From positions 14,468 through 78,467 of the forward strand of contig MPNW01000027.1 in the NCBI GenBank assembly GCA_011800805.1: DNA of 64,000 bases. The letters are read 5' to 3'. The notes below the pieces were generated by a model that was not told where the DNA came from, made no database searches, and was given only the letters and a program-made list of their open reading frames with translations. This stretch comes from Hirudo medicinalis (lineage: Eukaryota > Annelida > Clitellata > Hirudinida > Hirudinidae). Positions 23,550 through 37,400 of this stretch are shown piece by piece (the first letter of the stretch is position 1; every line of letters begins with the position of its first letter). Both the position numbers and the translations under genes were made by a program.

Positions 23550-26500
23550 TTAGGTTGTGTATTAGATGGAAATTGATAGATTTTTTATTTTGTTTTGGAC
23601 GAAGCTGTCAATCTTCCCATTGAAACCGCATTTTTTCAGTGCAATGTTGAATCATATTATTTGTCATTGTAACACAAGTTTCTCACACATGCATTAAGAA
23701 AGAACATATTTGTTATTTGATAAATAATGTACACTAATATAATTGAGTGTAATTTTAACTGTGATTGCACTGTTGATGAAGTTTTGGTAAGATTGATAAG
23801 CTTCCATTTTGAGATTGGTTTATTTTTGAATGTGACAAATGTTACCATCCTCATTGGTGCCAGTTAGTCTTGAGTTTTGCTTTTGGACATTCCAAAGTTA
23901 TTTGCTGTGATAAAAATTGTGACTGAAAAATCTCAACATCTGTAAAAAGTTAATATCAATTATTGTTAATTCGATGAGAATACTCATCTGATAAAACGCC
24001 TTTATTCTTCTACGAATACGTCGCACAAACGTTATGTAGTTTCTTGCTTTACCTAATCATGCTATGGGTATTTGATATCGACAGGAGGTATTTAGGGTTC
24101 AATGTTTATTGAGAAACAATGGGGATTGAGAGGCGATGCATGGGTGGAGTGCCAACGTTTGAGGCCAGACCCTCCTGCGCAAACATAAAGCTAAACTTGA
24201 TTATCAGGGTTTCACTAGGAAGAATATTGCAATAAATTAATCAACTTAATTCTTACATTTATGTTATTCCAAACTATGGATGCTACAGTTACAAATTTGC
24301 TATCGTATCGTCCTTAAACTTCGTCCAAATGCGTGATGTGGGGCGATGAGTTTTTTGAAACATGAGATCGCTACTTCGTGACATAAGAAAGTAGAATTAA
24401 TAACATGTCCATTTATGTAGCGCCTTAAGCGTGAGCTGTTGCTTAAATTAGAAATAATTGATATTATTTTCCCATGACAGACTGGTGTTTTTAGTATGGT
24501 ACGACAAGGCTTTCTGGGTAAGTTATTCACGATTTGAATTTTCTTACAACCAACTGATTTGTAAGAGGAGAACCAGTTTAAAATAAATGAATATTTTCTT
24601 TGCACATGTAATTACAATCTAATCAATGTAAATATTAAAGCATTAAAGCAAATAAAAAAGCATCGGGAAATAAATGGTCCTAATTGAATGATCTCATTTT
24701 AACTTTTAATGTGTGAAGCATAAATAATTGCAAGTATTCCTTAAATGAAAATTAAATCTTTGAAAAATCTGGCAAAATAATGACTTCCTAAGATGAATTA
24801 ATACTTCATTTCTCGGAATGCATTATTATATTTCTTCAATAATATTCACCACTTATTCACTGATTAATTGTTAGTTGTGGTAGTAATTACAATCAAGCGG
24901 TAACCATCTTGACGTGTCACGAATGCGAAATGAGACCGAGGTTTGCACATGATGTTCATGGAACTTTCCTTCCTGGTCTTCATGGTGCATGATGCTTGGT
25001 GCATATTTAGAATTGGTTCATTATGGAGAAGAACGTATTCAGAATGCAAAACCACTGTTCGTTTCTTTTTGAACATGATTCTTATGCGAACAAGCAGATG
25101 GATTGCAATTTAATGTGATTGAAACGACATCGAAAACTTTTGATTGATATTCCGAATTCAATTTCAAGTTGGTTAATCGTTAGAAAGATTAATGAATAAT
25201 TTTTAGAAAGAAGAGCAGAGTAATAAACATCACCTGATGTCTGAGGCGCCACAAAGACGCAGGAATTATGTGTTCTCATTGACTACGTTTAAGAGATTTA
25301 TTTGTCTTCAAGTGACATTTGAAGAATCAAAAATGTCTTCGGCGAACAGACGTTCCAGACTCATGTGAAGAACTACGATTGACCTTGAGAGCAGTTTCTC
25401 GTAGGTGACTAACGGAAGATGATGGCGGTGATGATGATGATGTAGGTGATGCTGAATTTAGGTGTTTCGTAGGCGATGGACAGTGATGCAATGCTGCATG
25501 AACAATGAAGATGTTAACAAATGAGAGGTTTCATGACAATAATTAAACACCATTAAAACCCATCCACGTTGAAATAGCGATATTTTATTTTATTTTTACA
25601 CAGGATTATAAGAAGCTCAGTCAAAAATGAAATGGTTAAAAGGAACCGATAAAAATATTTAATCCCCATCTACGAAGATGTTAAACTTGCAGAAGTTATT
25701 GGTGTCGATAATGATAATAGGTGTGTGCCTGATAATAGGCACACAATGGGAGCTCTGACACACCTGGTATAAATGCTAATGTATTCACTCTTTGGTCTAA
25801 ATAGTTAGTGCTCGCTCAATAAATTTTAGTCGAATGTCTAATCTGATAAAATTGATTTGTTGAGCCTGCTTTGTTTGTTGAAGTTTTATTTGCAAATGTA
25901 ATTTAAATAATATAATAAAATAAGAAGGAATAAATATACTGGATTCTTCGACAACCAAACCGCAATGTGACTGTTTCGATAGTTGATCATTTCGAAAGAG
26001 GATTTATTAATGTTGCTCATTTTCTACGTCTGAAGAAGAAACCCTCAAAAGAAAATGGTTCGTTTCCATGTTATTTTTCGTTGCTTAGAATGTAACTTTG
26101 ATGCAATTGCGCACTGGAATGGTCAACAACTCAAATGTTTCTGTGTTCTCAATTATCGTAAGTGATACTTCGAACAGTCTGGAAGACATTTCCTGTGAGT
26201 CACCAGTGGAAGTTGAAGTTCGAAAACTGTTTAAAAGTTTTATGTAACAAAAGTCAACGAGCGTTTTTGAGCATATTGAATATTCATTCCACATTCAATT
26301 TTAAACTTATAATGCTACTTAAAGCGACTTTCGTCTGCCCACTAACTTATTAGTTAATAAAACTGATTTGCGAGGCAAGGATTTCTTATTGGTGCTTTAG
26401 AAGGGCACACAATTCATTACTCCTGAAAGCATTTCATTACCTATTTGTGTCACAATCTACTATCGATTTCACGATGCCGAGCAAACGTTAATTGGTTTCA

Positions 26501-26760
26501 GTTTTTATAGCACATTTTTAGGCTGTTTATTGAAGTCCTTAAATCAGCGTGACTTCTTTTGATTGAAGCACGAGAATTTCAAGCGTTCTTACAACTAGTT
26601 CGATTTTCAATGAATTGATTCGAAAATCACTTGATGCAATAAGATCAAACAATCATTGTCAAATATCCCTCGTCGAAGTGGTACAATTGTCGTTAATAAG
26701 TTATAATTCTGTACCTTGTAATGTTTCTGCACCTTTTGTGACAAGACATTTAACTGCTAT

Positions 26761-26762
<2 letters not shown>

Positions 26763-26800
<38 letters not shown>

Positions 26801-26838
26801 TGATGACGACGATGACGATGATGACGACGATAATAATA
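26763..26838. repeat. (AAT)n passing into (GAT/GAC)n
   Basis: About a dozen AAT units are followed by mixed GAT and GAC triplets and then AAT again. This is a simple, slippage-type sequence. Confidence 0.9.
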
Positions 26839-27825
26839 ATAGTGAGCCATAATATAATCAGTATAATAACACATAAGGATAATATAATTATGAGTCAGAA
26901 TATAATAATACGATATGAAATAAAATCTAAAAAAATATGGATTTAATAGTCAGAATGTCACACACGGTGTCAGGTCTTTGTGTTCAGAGAGACGATAAGC
27001 TTGATGAAGTAATTATTCCTAATGCAAATGACTGCTTAGACACTCATCAATGCTCTTTTGAACATTTGAACATCTTAAGGTGCCGCACAAGCCTCCATTG
27101 TTTATATTTTGTTTATATTTCTGTCTGAAACCAATTTGATTTCTTTTGTTAGAAGCGGAGGAATTTATTGAAATCAAATCTATTTCATTTTAAGTGCTAC
27201 GCGCTTCAGTTGCTTGTACTGATTTGTTGGAATTTCAAATCTGCTTTTTAATGTCGCATTAAACATTTTATTCTCAACTTCCGTTCGTTTTCAATTTGTC
27301 TCAGGCTGATAGAATGTTAACCACTTGAAGTGATTTGTTTGATCATTCGACCGCATCAAGGTATTTGAAATATCAATTAATTCTTTTAATGCGTGGAAAT
27401 ATTTGAGCAAAATGACTCTTAGAAAAGTTCTTATCACGAAATTAATCACAATCGAAGGCCACGCATCACCGAGCACGAAGTTTCTCGTTGTAAGATGTTA
27501 ATGCTTATTCAATATTTCTTATGAATTCTATTATTAACAGAAGTTAATATTAAGTAATAAATTGCTAAACATTTATACATCTTACTCGACTGCAAATTGT
27601 AACTCGACACAATTTCATTAAAAAATAAATTGCAAGAAAATAAATAAATTTCAGTTAATATGTTAGTTCTGACATTTCAAAGCGTTTTTAACCCTTACTT
27701 AATTGCATCATTATTTCAAGACTGCAATGAAAACGGAAATTCAATTTAACTAAATGACATTTTGTCTCAAAATAGTTATTTAAACGCAAACATAACCTCC
27801 TTAAGCGTCCTAGTGTTTATTTAAG

Positions 27826-27826
27826 C

Positions 27827-27859
<33 letters not shown>

Positions 27860-27880
27860 AATAATAATATTAATAATAAT

Positions 27881-27918
<38 letters not shown>

Positions 27919-27920
27919 TA

Positions 27921-27961
<41 letters not shown>

Positions 27962-28031
27962 TGATGATGAATGATGATGATGATGATGATGATAAATAAT
28001 AATAAANCATTGATGATAATAATAATAATAA

Positions 28032-28091
<60 letters not shown>

Positions 28092-28092
28092 G
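27826..28092. repeat. (CAA)n-(TAA)n-(GAT)n compound trinucleotide array
   Basis: CAA units (27826-27857) pass into long TAA runs broken by a GAT block. A single ambiguous base at 28007 suggests an unresolved assembly position. Peptides read across it are homopolymers of no coding value. Confidence 0.92.
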
Positions 28093-28606
28093 CAATAATA
28101 AGAAGTGATAAAGGGCTTGCAGTCACATGAGTTGCATCAGGAGTCATCATCTCCCAGGATCGCGCGACAACTAATTATCAATTTCTTGAAAACAACTCGA
28201 CATCGAGAACCTTGTCTGGTTGAGACGGGTTCCTACTGGTTCTTTCTGTTCTTCTCAAGATTTTCTAAAACTTTGCGAGACGACTTGTGGCTTGATTTGA
28301 CATCACTAATCGCAAATTTATGTTCAATTTCTAAGAACGATGATCATGACTTTCAGATTGCAATATTTTTAGTTCGAGAGGTTTGCTTTGGTTGATGCAT
28401 TACTTGTGACTTACATAACTACTCAGACAATCCATTTGTTGTTTAATACTTTGTGTTGCCCCAACACTAGAATCCTCGTTGTGAAGGAAACTCGATGACT
28501 GAGACGGATTGTCATTATACTTGCATGTAGAATTTGTCTTCCTTTGAAAGAAGTTAATTAAGTTGATTTTGAAATAATATATTTTATTCGATTTTTTCTA
28601 ATCCAG

Positions 28607-31600
28607 GCAAGTACAGTAACCAATTCCATTCCTTTACCATCAGTTGAAGGCACTCAGTTTCCAAACGGAGATTTGCCTCCAACAATTCTTTTATCTCCTG
28701 CCAACCTCCACTTGGATACTGGGTGGTACGACAGCAAAGATGCCAGCCAAAGTTACCTTCCTGGTCACCTTTCCAGGTCCAATAAGCCAGAAAAAGTAAG
28801 CCTTACAGATAAACTGAAGAAAGTATTCGGAAAGAAAGATCGCACTTCCCATTCGAGTGACAGATCTTTCAAAGTTCCTCCACGAGTTGAAGGTCACAGA
28901 CATTCAGAAACCTACTCCCCCTCCGTTGTTGAAGCTTTAAGAAATTCTTCCGCGGCAAAAATACAGAGACACTCTGACATTTACTACTCATCCAATAATG
29001 GTTCATCAGCGGTTCAACTTGGAGAAGTTGTTTCTGACAAAACAAATGTCCCTGGACTTCAAACGTTGAAAAGTGATTTAACGTGCAGTCCTGGCGAAGA
29101 TAACCAAGAGAAGAAGATTCTAAATGACGAGATTTTCGAGATACTACCTAATGCACAGGAATCCATACATTCCGCCGCTTCTTCTAATCTTTCTATTCCC
29201 GATTCTGTGAACTCTCCAGCTGAGAAGAGGAACTGTAGTTTTCTCAGTTACGGCAAAAATAAATTCAAATCCTCTTTGCAACTCTTTGCCAAATCTCTCA
29301 AGAAGGCAAAACATCATCATCGGGACAGACCTTTGTCCGAATGTCCAAGCAATGAAGCGAAGGAGGCAGACGGTCCATATTTTCAGATCAAAGGAAAGTA
29401 TTTCCATTACAACACTATTAATGCTGACGCCTACAAGGAAATATTTCAGAAGCAAGTTGATTCCACAGAAGGTTACCTTGCCACGATTTCACCAGGAAAT
29501 AAAGGCAACTTCAGACAAACTCTCGCTCCTCCCGTCGCGGAGAAGAAAAGTCGTTTCATCGTGAGCAGCACGAAAACTGACAAACAACCAAAGAACGTTG
29601 CATCTCGAAGATCAGGGCAGATGACGATAATGGCTCAGTTACTGAAGAAACCCGATGAGAACCACAACTATAACACCGTTGGACCACAGGACAACAGGGA
29701 CAGGAGACCATCAGTCACTCTCCAGGATTTCCTCGAGATGTACAAGGAGAAGAACCTCAGTGCTGCCGAGGCTTTTCGGAAGGCAAAAGCTGAGAGAAAA
29801 AGATCTGTGAGTATTTCAATGATAATCGCATTTTAAGAGAGCGGATATTGAAATCTGTTTAACAATATGCCCCAGTGCAAGTTGTCTTATAATTTTATAA
29901 ACTCATCTTGAAACCCTCATCTGTTAAGACGGCACATTATAGGAATGTTGACTTATAATACAGATTTGAAACTCTACAGATCTCTCAGTCGGAATCAGAA
30001 ACTTGCCCACACATTGGAAATCCCAAAAGTTACCACACGTGCAAACCATTTCCTTTCATAACTCCTGTCATCACCGTCACCTCTGATGAAGACCGAAACG
30101 AGACCGAGGTACCTCAGAACGTGTGCGCATGCGCAAAACAGACTAATGAAGGCACGTCTGATACCTCAAGTCCTGTGGAAGAGAAAAAGATCGGAGAGGC
30201 ACGGCACAGCATCCCTGAACATCGGGAGGTTCACCACGAAACTCAAACTGGATTTGGAACTTTTCTACCCCAGGGAAAAACAGCGCGACAAAACAGATTT
30301 CTGAACCGAGGGGCTGTTTGTGCCACCGATTGCAAGGCTCAAACACAGCACTGCAGGAGCACCTCTACGGAAGGCTGTTCCTCGCTGAACCCTCAAAGAG
30401 CAGCCCTGCTCCCTGCCTACGACCACAGTCTAACGGTTTCTGGGTATCCGAGAAGAGCATCCAGGTTGGCCGTGAAGAAATGTTGCAGGAGAATGTCTGA
30501 GCCAAATCCAAAGTATCAGAAGTGGCCAGAAATGAAGACAAACAATTCATCCTCAAATGATGAAGTAATTGATCTTCTAAAACGACATCAACAACAGTAA
30601 CAGATAATTTAAAATATTAACAACAGAATATCAAGTACCAGCTCAATGATAACATTGATCATAACTTCGAGAATTAAAAGATTTAATTTAAAAATTTAAT
30701 CAAACATTTAAATTCACAGCAACGGATTACTCCCAGCTACAGGAAAGTCTCAGCAAGTAATTGCTTTGTTTTTGACTACGTCAGGGGTACTTTCATCACA
30801 TCGTCATCGTCACCGTTATCACCACCACCATCGTCATCGTCATCAGTATCATAATTGTCCCCATAATCAACTCAGACAGCCTGGGCATCGACATTCCCAC
30901 GGATGAGTTTCACAACAAGCTGCTCGTGTGGATCGACAAGAGGAAAGGGACGCAAATACTTCCGGTATGGTCATGGTTACCGATGATGCTTCAAAACAAT
31001 TATTGAATTATTGAATCAAATTTTATCGTTTCAGCTTCCACACGACGGACAAGACGTTTGGAGTGAGAGTGAGTTTCAAACATGGCGCTCATAATCTGTG
31101 TTTGGATAAATTTGGTTAATTAATCACATTAATTTCTTATTTATTAGTTTTTAATAAATTAACGCGTAAGTAAGTTATTATTGTAAATAAATAAATGAAT
31201 TGGAATAAAGACAGAGATGAGAACTCAGGCATCTGCTTCCTTGCAAAGAGATACAAGTGCTACAACGTCATGCCGACCAGTGGCAAACTAGTTCTCTTCG
31301 ATTCTGAACTTCCGGTATGAAATGACTGAAATTGAGGAAATGCTATTATTGTGAACATAATACTGCTGTGTACTTCATTGGAATAACACATAATAATATA
31401 ATTATACAATAATATAACTAATAATTATAATAATTATAATATAACAACAAATATAATAATAATTATAATAATTATAATATAACAACAAATATAATAATAA
31501 GAATAATAATTATAATATAACAACAAATATAATAATAAGAATAATAATTGTAATATAACAACAAATATAATAATAAAAATAATAATTACAATATAACAAC

Positions 31601-34030
31601 AAATATAATAATAAAAATAATAATTATAATATAACAACAAATATAATAATAAGAATAATAATTACAATATAACAACAAATATAATAATAAAAATAATAAT
31701 TATAATATAACAACAAATATAATAATAAAAATAATAATTGTAATATAACAACAAATATAATAATAAAAATAATAATTATAATATAACAACAAGAATATGA
31801 TGCTTAGGTGACAGCAGCCTTTGAAGCGTTCACTTTCAACAGAGTGAGGAGTGCTCCTATCTGGGATGCCACAAAGAAACAACTGACAGGTTGTTTGTGA
31901 CATTTTAAACACTTAATTGGGGATGACATTTTGTTAATCTTAATGTAATTCAATTAATTATTGAGGATAACTTCTTATTCATTTATTTCACCAATTCATT
32001 GGAACGTGACTGTTAACATGTTTATGTTGAAAAGTTCGGATTATTATTCGGATGACTCAATTCTGTGTTGATTCAGAGGTTCATTTGTTCTTGCATCACG
32101 ATATAAATAATAATAATTATTATTATAATAATAATAAAAAATAATAATAACATCAAAATTAATTAGTGATGATGATGATGATGATGATGACAGTGACTTT
32201 CTTCCACAGGAATATTGACAATCTCCGATTTCATAGATGTCCTGCTGATTTGTGCTCAACAACCGGTAACCTTTGATATTTAAAATTAATATTTTAACCA
32301 ATTACGACATATGAAATACTAACGTGATTTTACTGTTGTTTGAATTATTTCTCATTTTATCCGTTGCATCCCATCTAAATTATTCTCTGCTTTTGTAGGA
32401 ATTATTTGAGAAGATCACAGAACAGAATATATCTGACTGGAAATGTAGGCATCATTGGCATCCTTAAGATGACACGATTCACATTAATTGAATCATTTAA
32501 AACCTTCATCAAATTCTTCAATCTTTCTTCTGCAGCTCTAAGCAATAAAGCCAAATTTGAGGCTAATGGGAGCTTGGATAACAGTGCCATCTGTGATTCA
32601 ACGGAACAAACTACCACTTCTTCCTCCAGTGAAAGCAATGGAGAATCAACAGACTTTGGAGATTCAAACACATACAACGTCGTTCCTTCCAGGGAAGTTA
32701 GGGAAGAATCAAAGTTTGAAGAGAGCAAGAGAAAAGCAACTCTGGAACTCAAGATCTCAGAGCTGGATAAATCATCTGCTGACTTATTCTCTACTGCTGC
32801 TTCAGATGACCACAAAACAGACAAGACTGACTCCAAGGAAATTTCGTCGGTTGACACCTCACCAGATGTCAGCCCTCAATCCAGCGTGAACAAGCGCCCA
32901 TTCCCAATGATCAGATCCTCTTCGCTGGAGCACGATAACGGCAGCATCAGTTTCGACACAGGACTCATAAGTGTCGAATCTGATGACACACTCTACGATG
33001 CTATTTCCGTGCTCAAGACGTTCGGCTTCCACAGGGTTCTTGTCATGGATTACTCTGACAACGATCCACTCTACATTCTGACCTACAAAAGGATTCTCTA
33101 CTTCATCTACGTTATGGTCAGTTGTCGAGGCACAATGGGCATTTATTATGTTGGGCTTTTCTTTGAATATCTTGAATATTGCTCTTGCAGATGGACACTG
33201 TCAACATTCCTCCATTCATGAACAGCTCCATTAAAGTTTTGAACGTTGGCACATTCACCAACTTAGTGACAGTGAGTTTACTTTCTTAGTATTCATCTCA
33301 CTAGTACAGTAATTGGATGATTGTTTGAAGATCACGTACGACACGACACTCAAGGAAGCTTTGTCACTTCTCCAATGGAGGTCCGTGTCTGCCATCCCTG
33401 TTCTCGACGCTGATGGAAAAGTGGTTGATTTGTACACCAAGGAAGATGTCATGGTTGGTCAATTTAGAATGACTGTCACTGAAGATCACATTTGACTTTC
33501 AACGTTTAGAATTTAAAAATCATATTTGTCGTTTTACTTTTAGAATTTAGTGTACAACAACAAGTTCACACAACTGAACAGCACCATCGAAGAAATTCTT
33601 CATGACAAGAGGCGGGTACGAATCGAACAATGTCTGACAATAAAATGCAGTTGTTTGAACTTTTTGTAAGCTAAATTCAGTAAACATTTAATTGCAGATA
33701 TTCGAGGGACTGTTCAAGTGCAAAGAAAGTGATTCTCTGATGGCTGTGGTGCAATATTTCATCAGTTCAAAGGTTTATTTCTTGATTTTTAATTCCCAGC
33801 ATTGGATTACATTGAATAAAACTCAACATAATTGAACAAAAACATTAAGCTGATAAAAGCTTCTTCGTCATTGAACTAAAGTGATTAATTATTATTTTCA
33901 GGCACATCGCCTCGTTGTCACCGGTGATGACAACAAACTTCAAGGAATAATTTCTCTTTCTGACGTCGTCAATTTCATGGTTTTGGGATGCCAACCGAAT
34001 GATGAAGGATTGCAACTGACCAGTGAATAA
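28607..34030 (+). CDS. PRKAG: AMP-activated protein kinase gamma subunit, extended form (5' end missing)
   Basis: AMPK gamma senses AMP, ADP and ATP through four CBS motifs and controls the kinase heterotrimer. Exons: 28607-29806, 29980 to about 30564, about 30876-30964, 31035-31068, 31211-31314, 31808-31889, 32210-32265, 32399-32444, 32536-33116, 33191-33271, 33331-33453, 33544-33615, 33698-33772 and 33902-34030. About 1085 residues are visible. The first 600 are an unshared, Ser-rich N-terminal extension with basic patches and RRPSVTLQDFLEMYKEK; long extensions are known in vertebrate gamma2 and gamma3. The CBS core begins at YKCYNVMPTSGKLVLFD. The nucleotide-contact phrases VRSAPIWD, FHRVLVMD, VSAIPVLD and AHRLVVTGDD are all present, as is SLSD near the end. 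Odd point: about 135 acidic, Ser-rich residues (32536-32943) are inserted between CBS1 and CBS2. The junction of the second and third exons is uncertain because the obvious donor and acceptor phases differ. The first coding exon was not found. Confidence 0.85.
31430..31793. repeat. AT-rich tandem repeat, unit about 37-38 bases
   Basis: Nine or so copies of a unit containing ATAATATAACAACAAATATA lie within an AMPK gamma intron. Copies differ mainly at one A/G site (ATAATAAG or ATAATAAA) and at TTATAA/TTGTAA/TTACAA. It is a noncoding minisatellite. Confidence 0.9.
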
Positions 34031-34419
34031 CTACATTTTCTTCGTACATGTATGATGTTGTTGCTGTTTATTATTTAATAGTCAAACAACAATTACTTCG
34101 ACCCAATCATCATTGTGTGCAAAATTTCCACGACAAATAAAAATAGTGTTTTGCAAATCCTAAATTGTTATTCAACATTTAATATATAATTTAAAGTATA
34201 CATCAATAATTCATGTAATGTTAAACTGCGGTCTGGCGACAATAATAATATTTCATTTCAGATGATAGCATCAACTAGACGAGTGAAGATGAACAAAAGC
34301 ACTAAAAATAAATTTATTTCTAAAAAATATAATTGCTATTCAATTTCTTATGACGATCTTACAAAACAAACTGCTTCTTTAATTGATTCAAGTGTCTGAC
34401 TAATAAAGGAATCAATCAA

Positions 34420-37400
34420 TCAAACGTTCAAAGTGAGACTGCAGTTGTTAACATTTTGACTGACGTAAACTTTTATTGGAACAATCCACTCCACACCTGA
34501 GGCTCTGTTTGTTATGGAGACCTGCACAAGAATTTGAATTTATAAATGCTTAAGCGAGGAACGTTTAAGTGCCGAAATACATTCACAGTGCAATAATTAT
34601 TACATTACATTAATAATACATTTATAATCAATACATACTATTCAACTGTCGTTATTTGATAACGAAGTAAAAGTAACGCAGCTTCAGTACTTCGACTTTT
34701 TACTTTTAAAGTAACTTTAAAATATCTTTTAATTTTACTTGAGTACATTTTAAAAAATATCTCTACTTTTACTTGAGTAAATTTTTTGAGGTATTGTTTG
34801 TACTTTTACTTAAGTGTTGGAGCGCAGTACTTTTCATAGCACTGCTATTATTCTAAACAATCCTCACGGAGTAAGAGCACCAAAACTGTGAGTGTAGTCA
34901 CCTTATTTGGTCTCCAAGCAGCATTCACTCCAGTGTTGTCGTGTTTCAGACTGGAAAAATTGGAAGGATGAAATGGTGAACGAAATTAATAAAATTAATG
35001 AATTAATGAATACAAGTATAAATGACTTGGACGTAATAGCATAACTGATGTACAACAGCGTCAATGACAAAATATGAATTTCATCACTTGATGGCAGTGA
35101 GGTTGCAAGGATCACCCAGGGTGAGTTGCTGGGTGTTGAAAAAGAACCTGTCCACTTGACCATTTTCGAAGAGATTGTATGAGTCGTTGGTGAGGGGAAA
35201 TACTTCTTGTATGGGTGGATGGTGAGGAAAGAGAGCGAAGTACAAGGTGAGGTTCACTTGGGCGTCCGTGGATGCCCCAGATATGGAACCAGTTTCTACT
35301 GCTATTTCAAGCGGCACGGGGTCTTCATTAAAATAACTTTCATTTATTTCAGTGCAGACCCCGTTTGTTTAATAAGTTTTTTATTTGAACTAATGATAAT
35401 GATGATGATGATGACGACGACGACGACGATGATGATGATGATAACGATAGTGATAATGATAATAATAATTATAGTGGTAATTATAATAATAATAATAATA
35501 ATAATAACAACAATTACATTAAAATAATAATAATTTGAAACGACTCTCTCGTGCATCTTCCGATCTGATTGATAGTTGTCCACAGCAACAATGATGCTGT
35601 CTGAATGTTAACTTTCCATTTATTTTATTTTATCTCGATTATATTTCAATATTGCTTTTATATTGTCGAATATATTTCAAAATTGTTTTAATTTAAATTT
35701 AGATCATTTATATAGCGCCATATACACAGCGACAGAGTCTTCTTATTAACCATTTATATAGCGCTCCTTCCAAAGGGAACTTGAGGCAGTGCAGGCTGGG
35801 TTTCGAACACGACACCTTACGACTGCTGGCATTACCGCCGTAATGTATGCAGGAATGTAATCGACTCGTTCAACCTGCACGACGTTGCCATGTTGTCGAA
35901 TAAATTTTAATGTAGTTATAATATTTTGTCGAATACATTTTAATGTAGTTACAATATTTTGTCGAATATATTTTTAAAAAGATTTAAGGCGTCCTTAATA
36001 ATATCATCGTTACGTACGTATGTGTCAGTAACACTTTCGTTAAAATACGAAATAAGAATTTAAAGACTAATTAATATTTTTATATTTATATTTGTGTTTT
36101 TTTTATTTAAACAATAACTGGCATTTTAAAGTAATCGTGATATTCATTTTCATAATGTTAGAACATTGAATAATGAATTATTGTATTGAAAGCTCCAGTC
36201 GCCGTCGTCATCATCATCATCATCATCATCACCGTCATCGTCATCATCAACAACATCGTCGTCGTCGTCGTCATCGTCGTTGTCATCATCATCATCATCA
36301 TCATCGTAGTCGTCGTCGTCATCATTATCACCACTGCCTGTTATCATCGCCATCGTCTGTCATCACAACTGGCTGTTGAGTTTGGAAATTTGNTAATAAG
36401 TTTTTTATTTGAACATAATGATAATGATGATGATGATGACGACGACGACGACGATGATGATGATGATAACGATAGTGATAATGATAATAATAATTATAGT
36501 GGTAATTATAATAATAATAATAATAATAATAAATATATTAATTCAGAATTGGCCTTTATTTATTTCTTTCGAAACTTATTCGAGATGTTCACTGAAGATT
36601 TATCAAATTAACCAAATCGTTACCGGCGTCGGCGTGATCTCATCGCGTGTGTTGTGTTCTCGGTTTATTCGTTATTTTGAAACTCTTGGATCACTGAGTG
36701 ATTTGAACTAATAACTGTTTCTGGACACTTTCAGTTACTGTTTTTATAAAGTTTTAAAAAGTTCTTTAAAAACAACTTGTCATCGCTTGCCCACATTTAA
36801 AGGATATCATCCGGTACTCCCGAGAAGAGCTCTTTTCATTTCTCCCCCCAAAGGATGATGTTAAGGTTGCCAGAGAGGTGAGAAAATGTTATTCACTCAC
36901 AAAATCTCGAACCCACACCAAGTTCGGTCCAGTGTGTACAATGAGTTCAATGGCAACAAAGACCAGGCCATTAGGCGCCAAGCCTAACTGTGAAACTTGG
37001 CCTATAAATGCGCGCTCAGCCTTAGACAAGGCCGCACTTATTCAGGACAGCCTATCCGACGGAGCTCTGGATATCTTTGTCTTGACCGAGACTCGGATAA
37101 CTTCCGACGCTCCTAGCTGCATCACAAACAGCCTCGCTCCAGACGGCTTCATCACCACCCACCAACATCGCGGCTCCTCCACCGACAAGCGCGGGGGCGG
37201 CATTGCAGTCATCCATCGCCATGATATAAAATCATCTAAAATAGTTCATGACTTCTCTGGATTTGGTAGATTCCCCAATTCCATACTAAAAAATACTCCC
37301 CTATCCTATCCCCATCCTCTCCAAACTCGCCAACCTTTCTTTCAGCACTGGTGTCTTTCCCTCCACCTTCAAGAGCGCTGGAGTCCTCCCCTTATTTAAA

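Larger units (their letters stand above)
23550..28606. other. 5 kb repeat-rich stretch; may hold undetected 5' exons of AMPK gamma
   Basis: I recognise no coding exon on either strand. Open frames at 24300-24605, 26937-27128 and 28105-28395 lack similarity and splice support. The stretch includes the WDR20 3' UTR and two trinucleotide arrays, at 26763-26838 and 27826-28092. The AMPK gamma exon starting at 28607 follows an acceptor, so at least one upstream exon with the start codon should lie here. A single ambiguous base at 28007 sits in the array. Confidence 0.5.

Noticed and set aside
24300..24605. Minus-strand open frame of 101 codons
   Set aside because: No recognisable domain or splice support; composition like the surrounding noncoding DNA.
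27821..28150. Long poly-Ile/poly-Leu open frames
   Set aside because: These are translations of a trinucleotide array.
31430..31793. Regularly spaced repeats resembling an array
   Set aside because: The units are contiguous AT-rich minisatellite copies with no unique spacers, in a eukaryotic intron; not CRISPR.
36150..36379. Asp-rich and His-rich open frames
   Set aside because: These come from GAT/CAT simple repeats and have no flanking coding exons.
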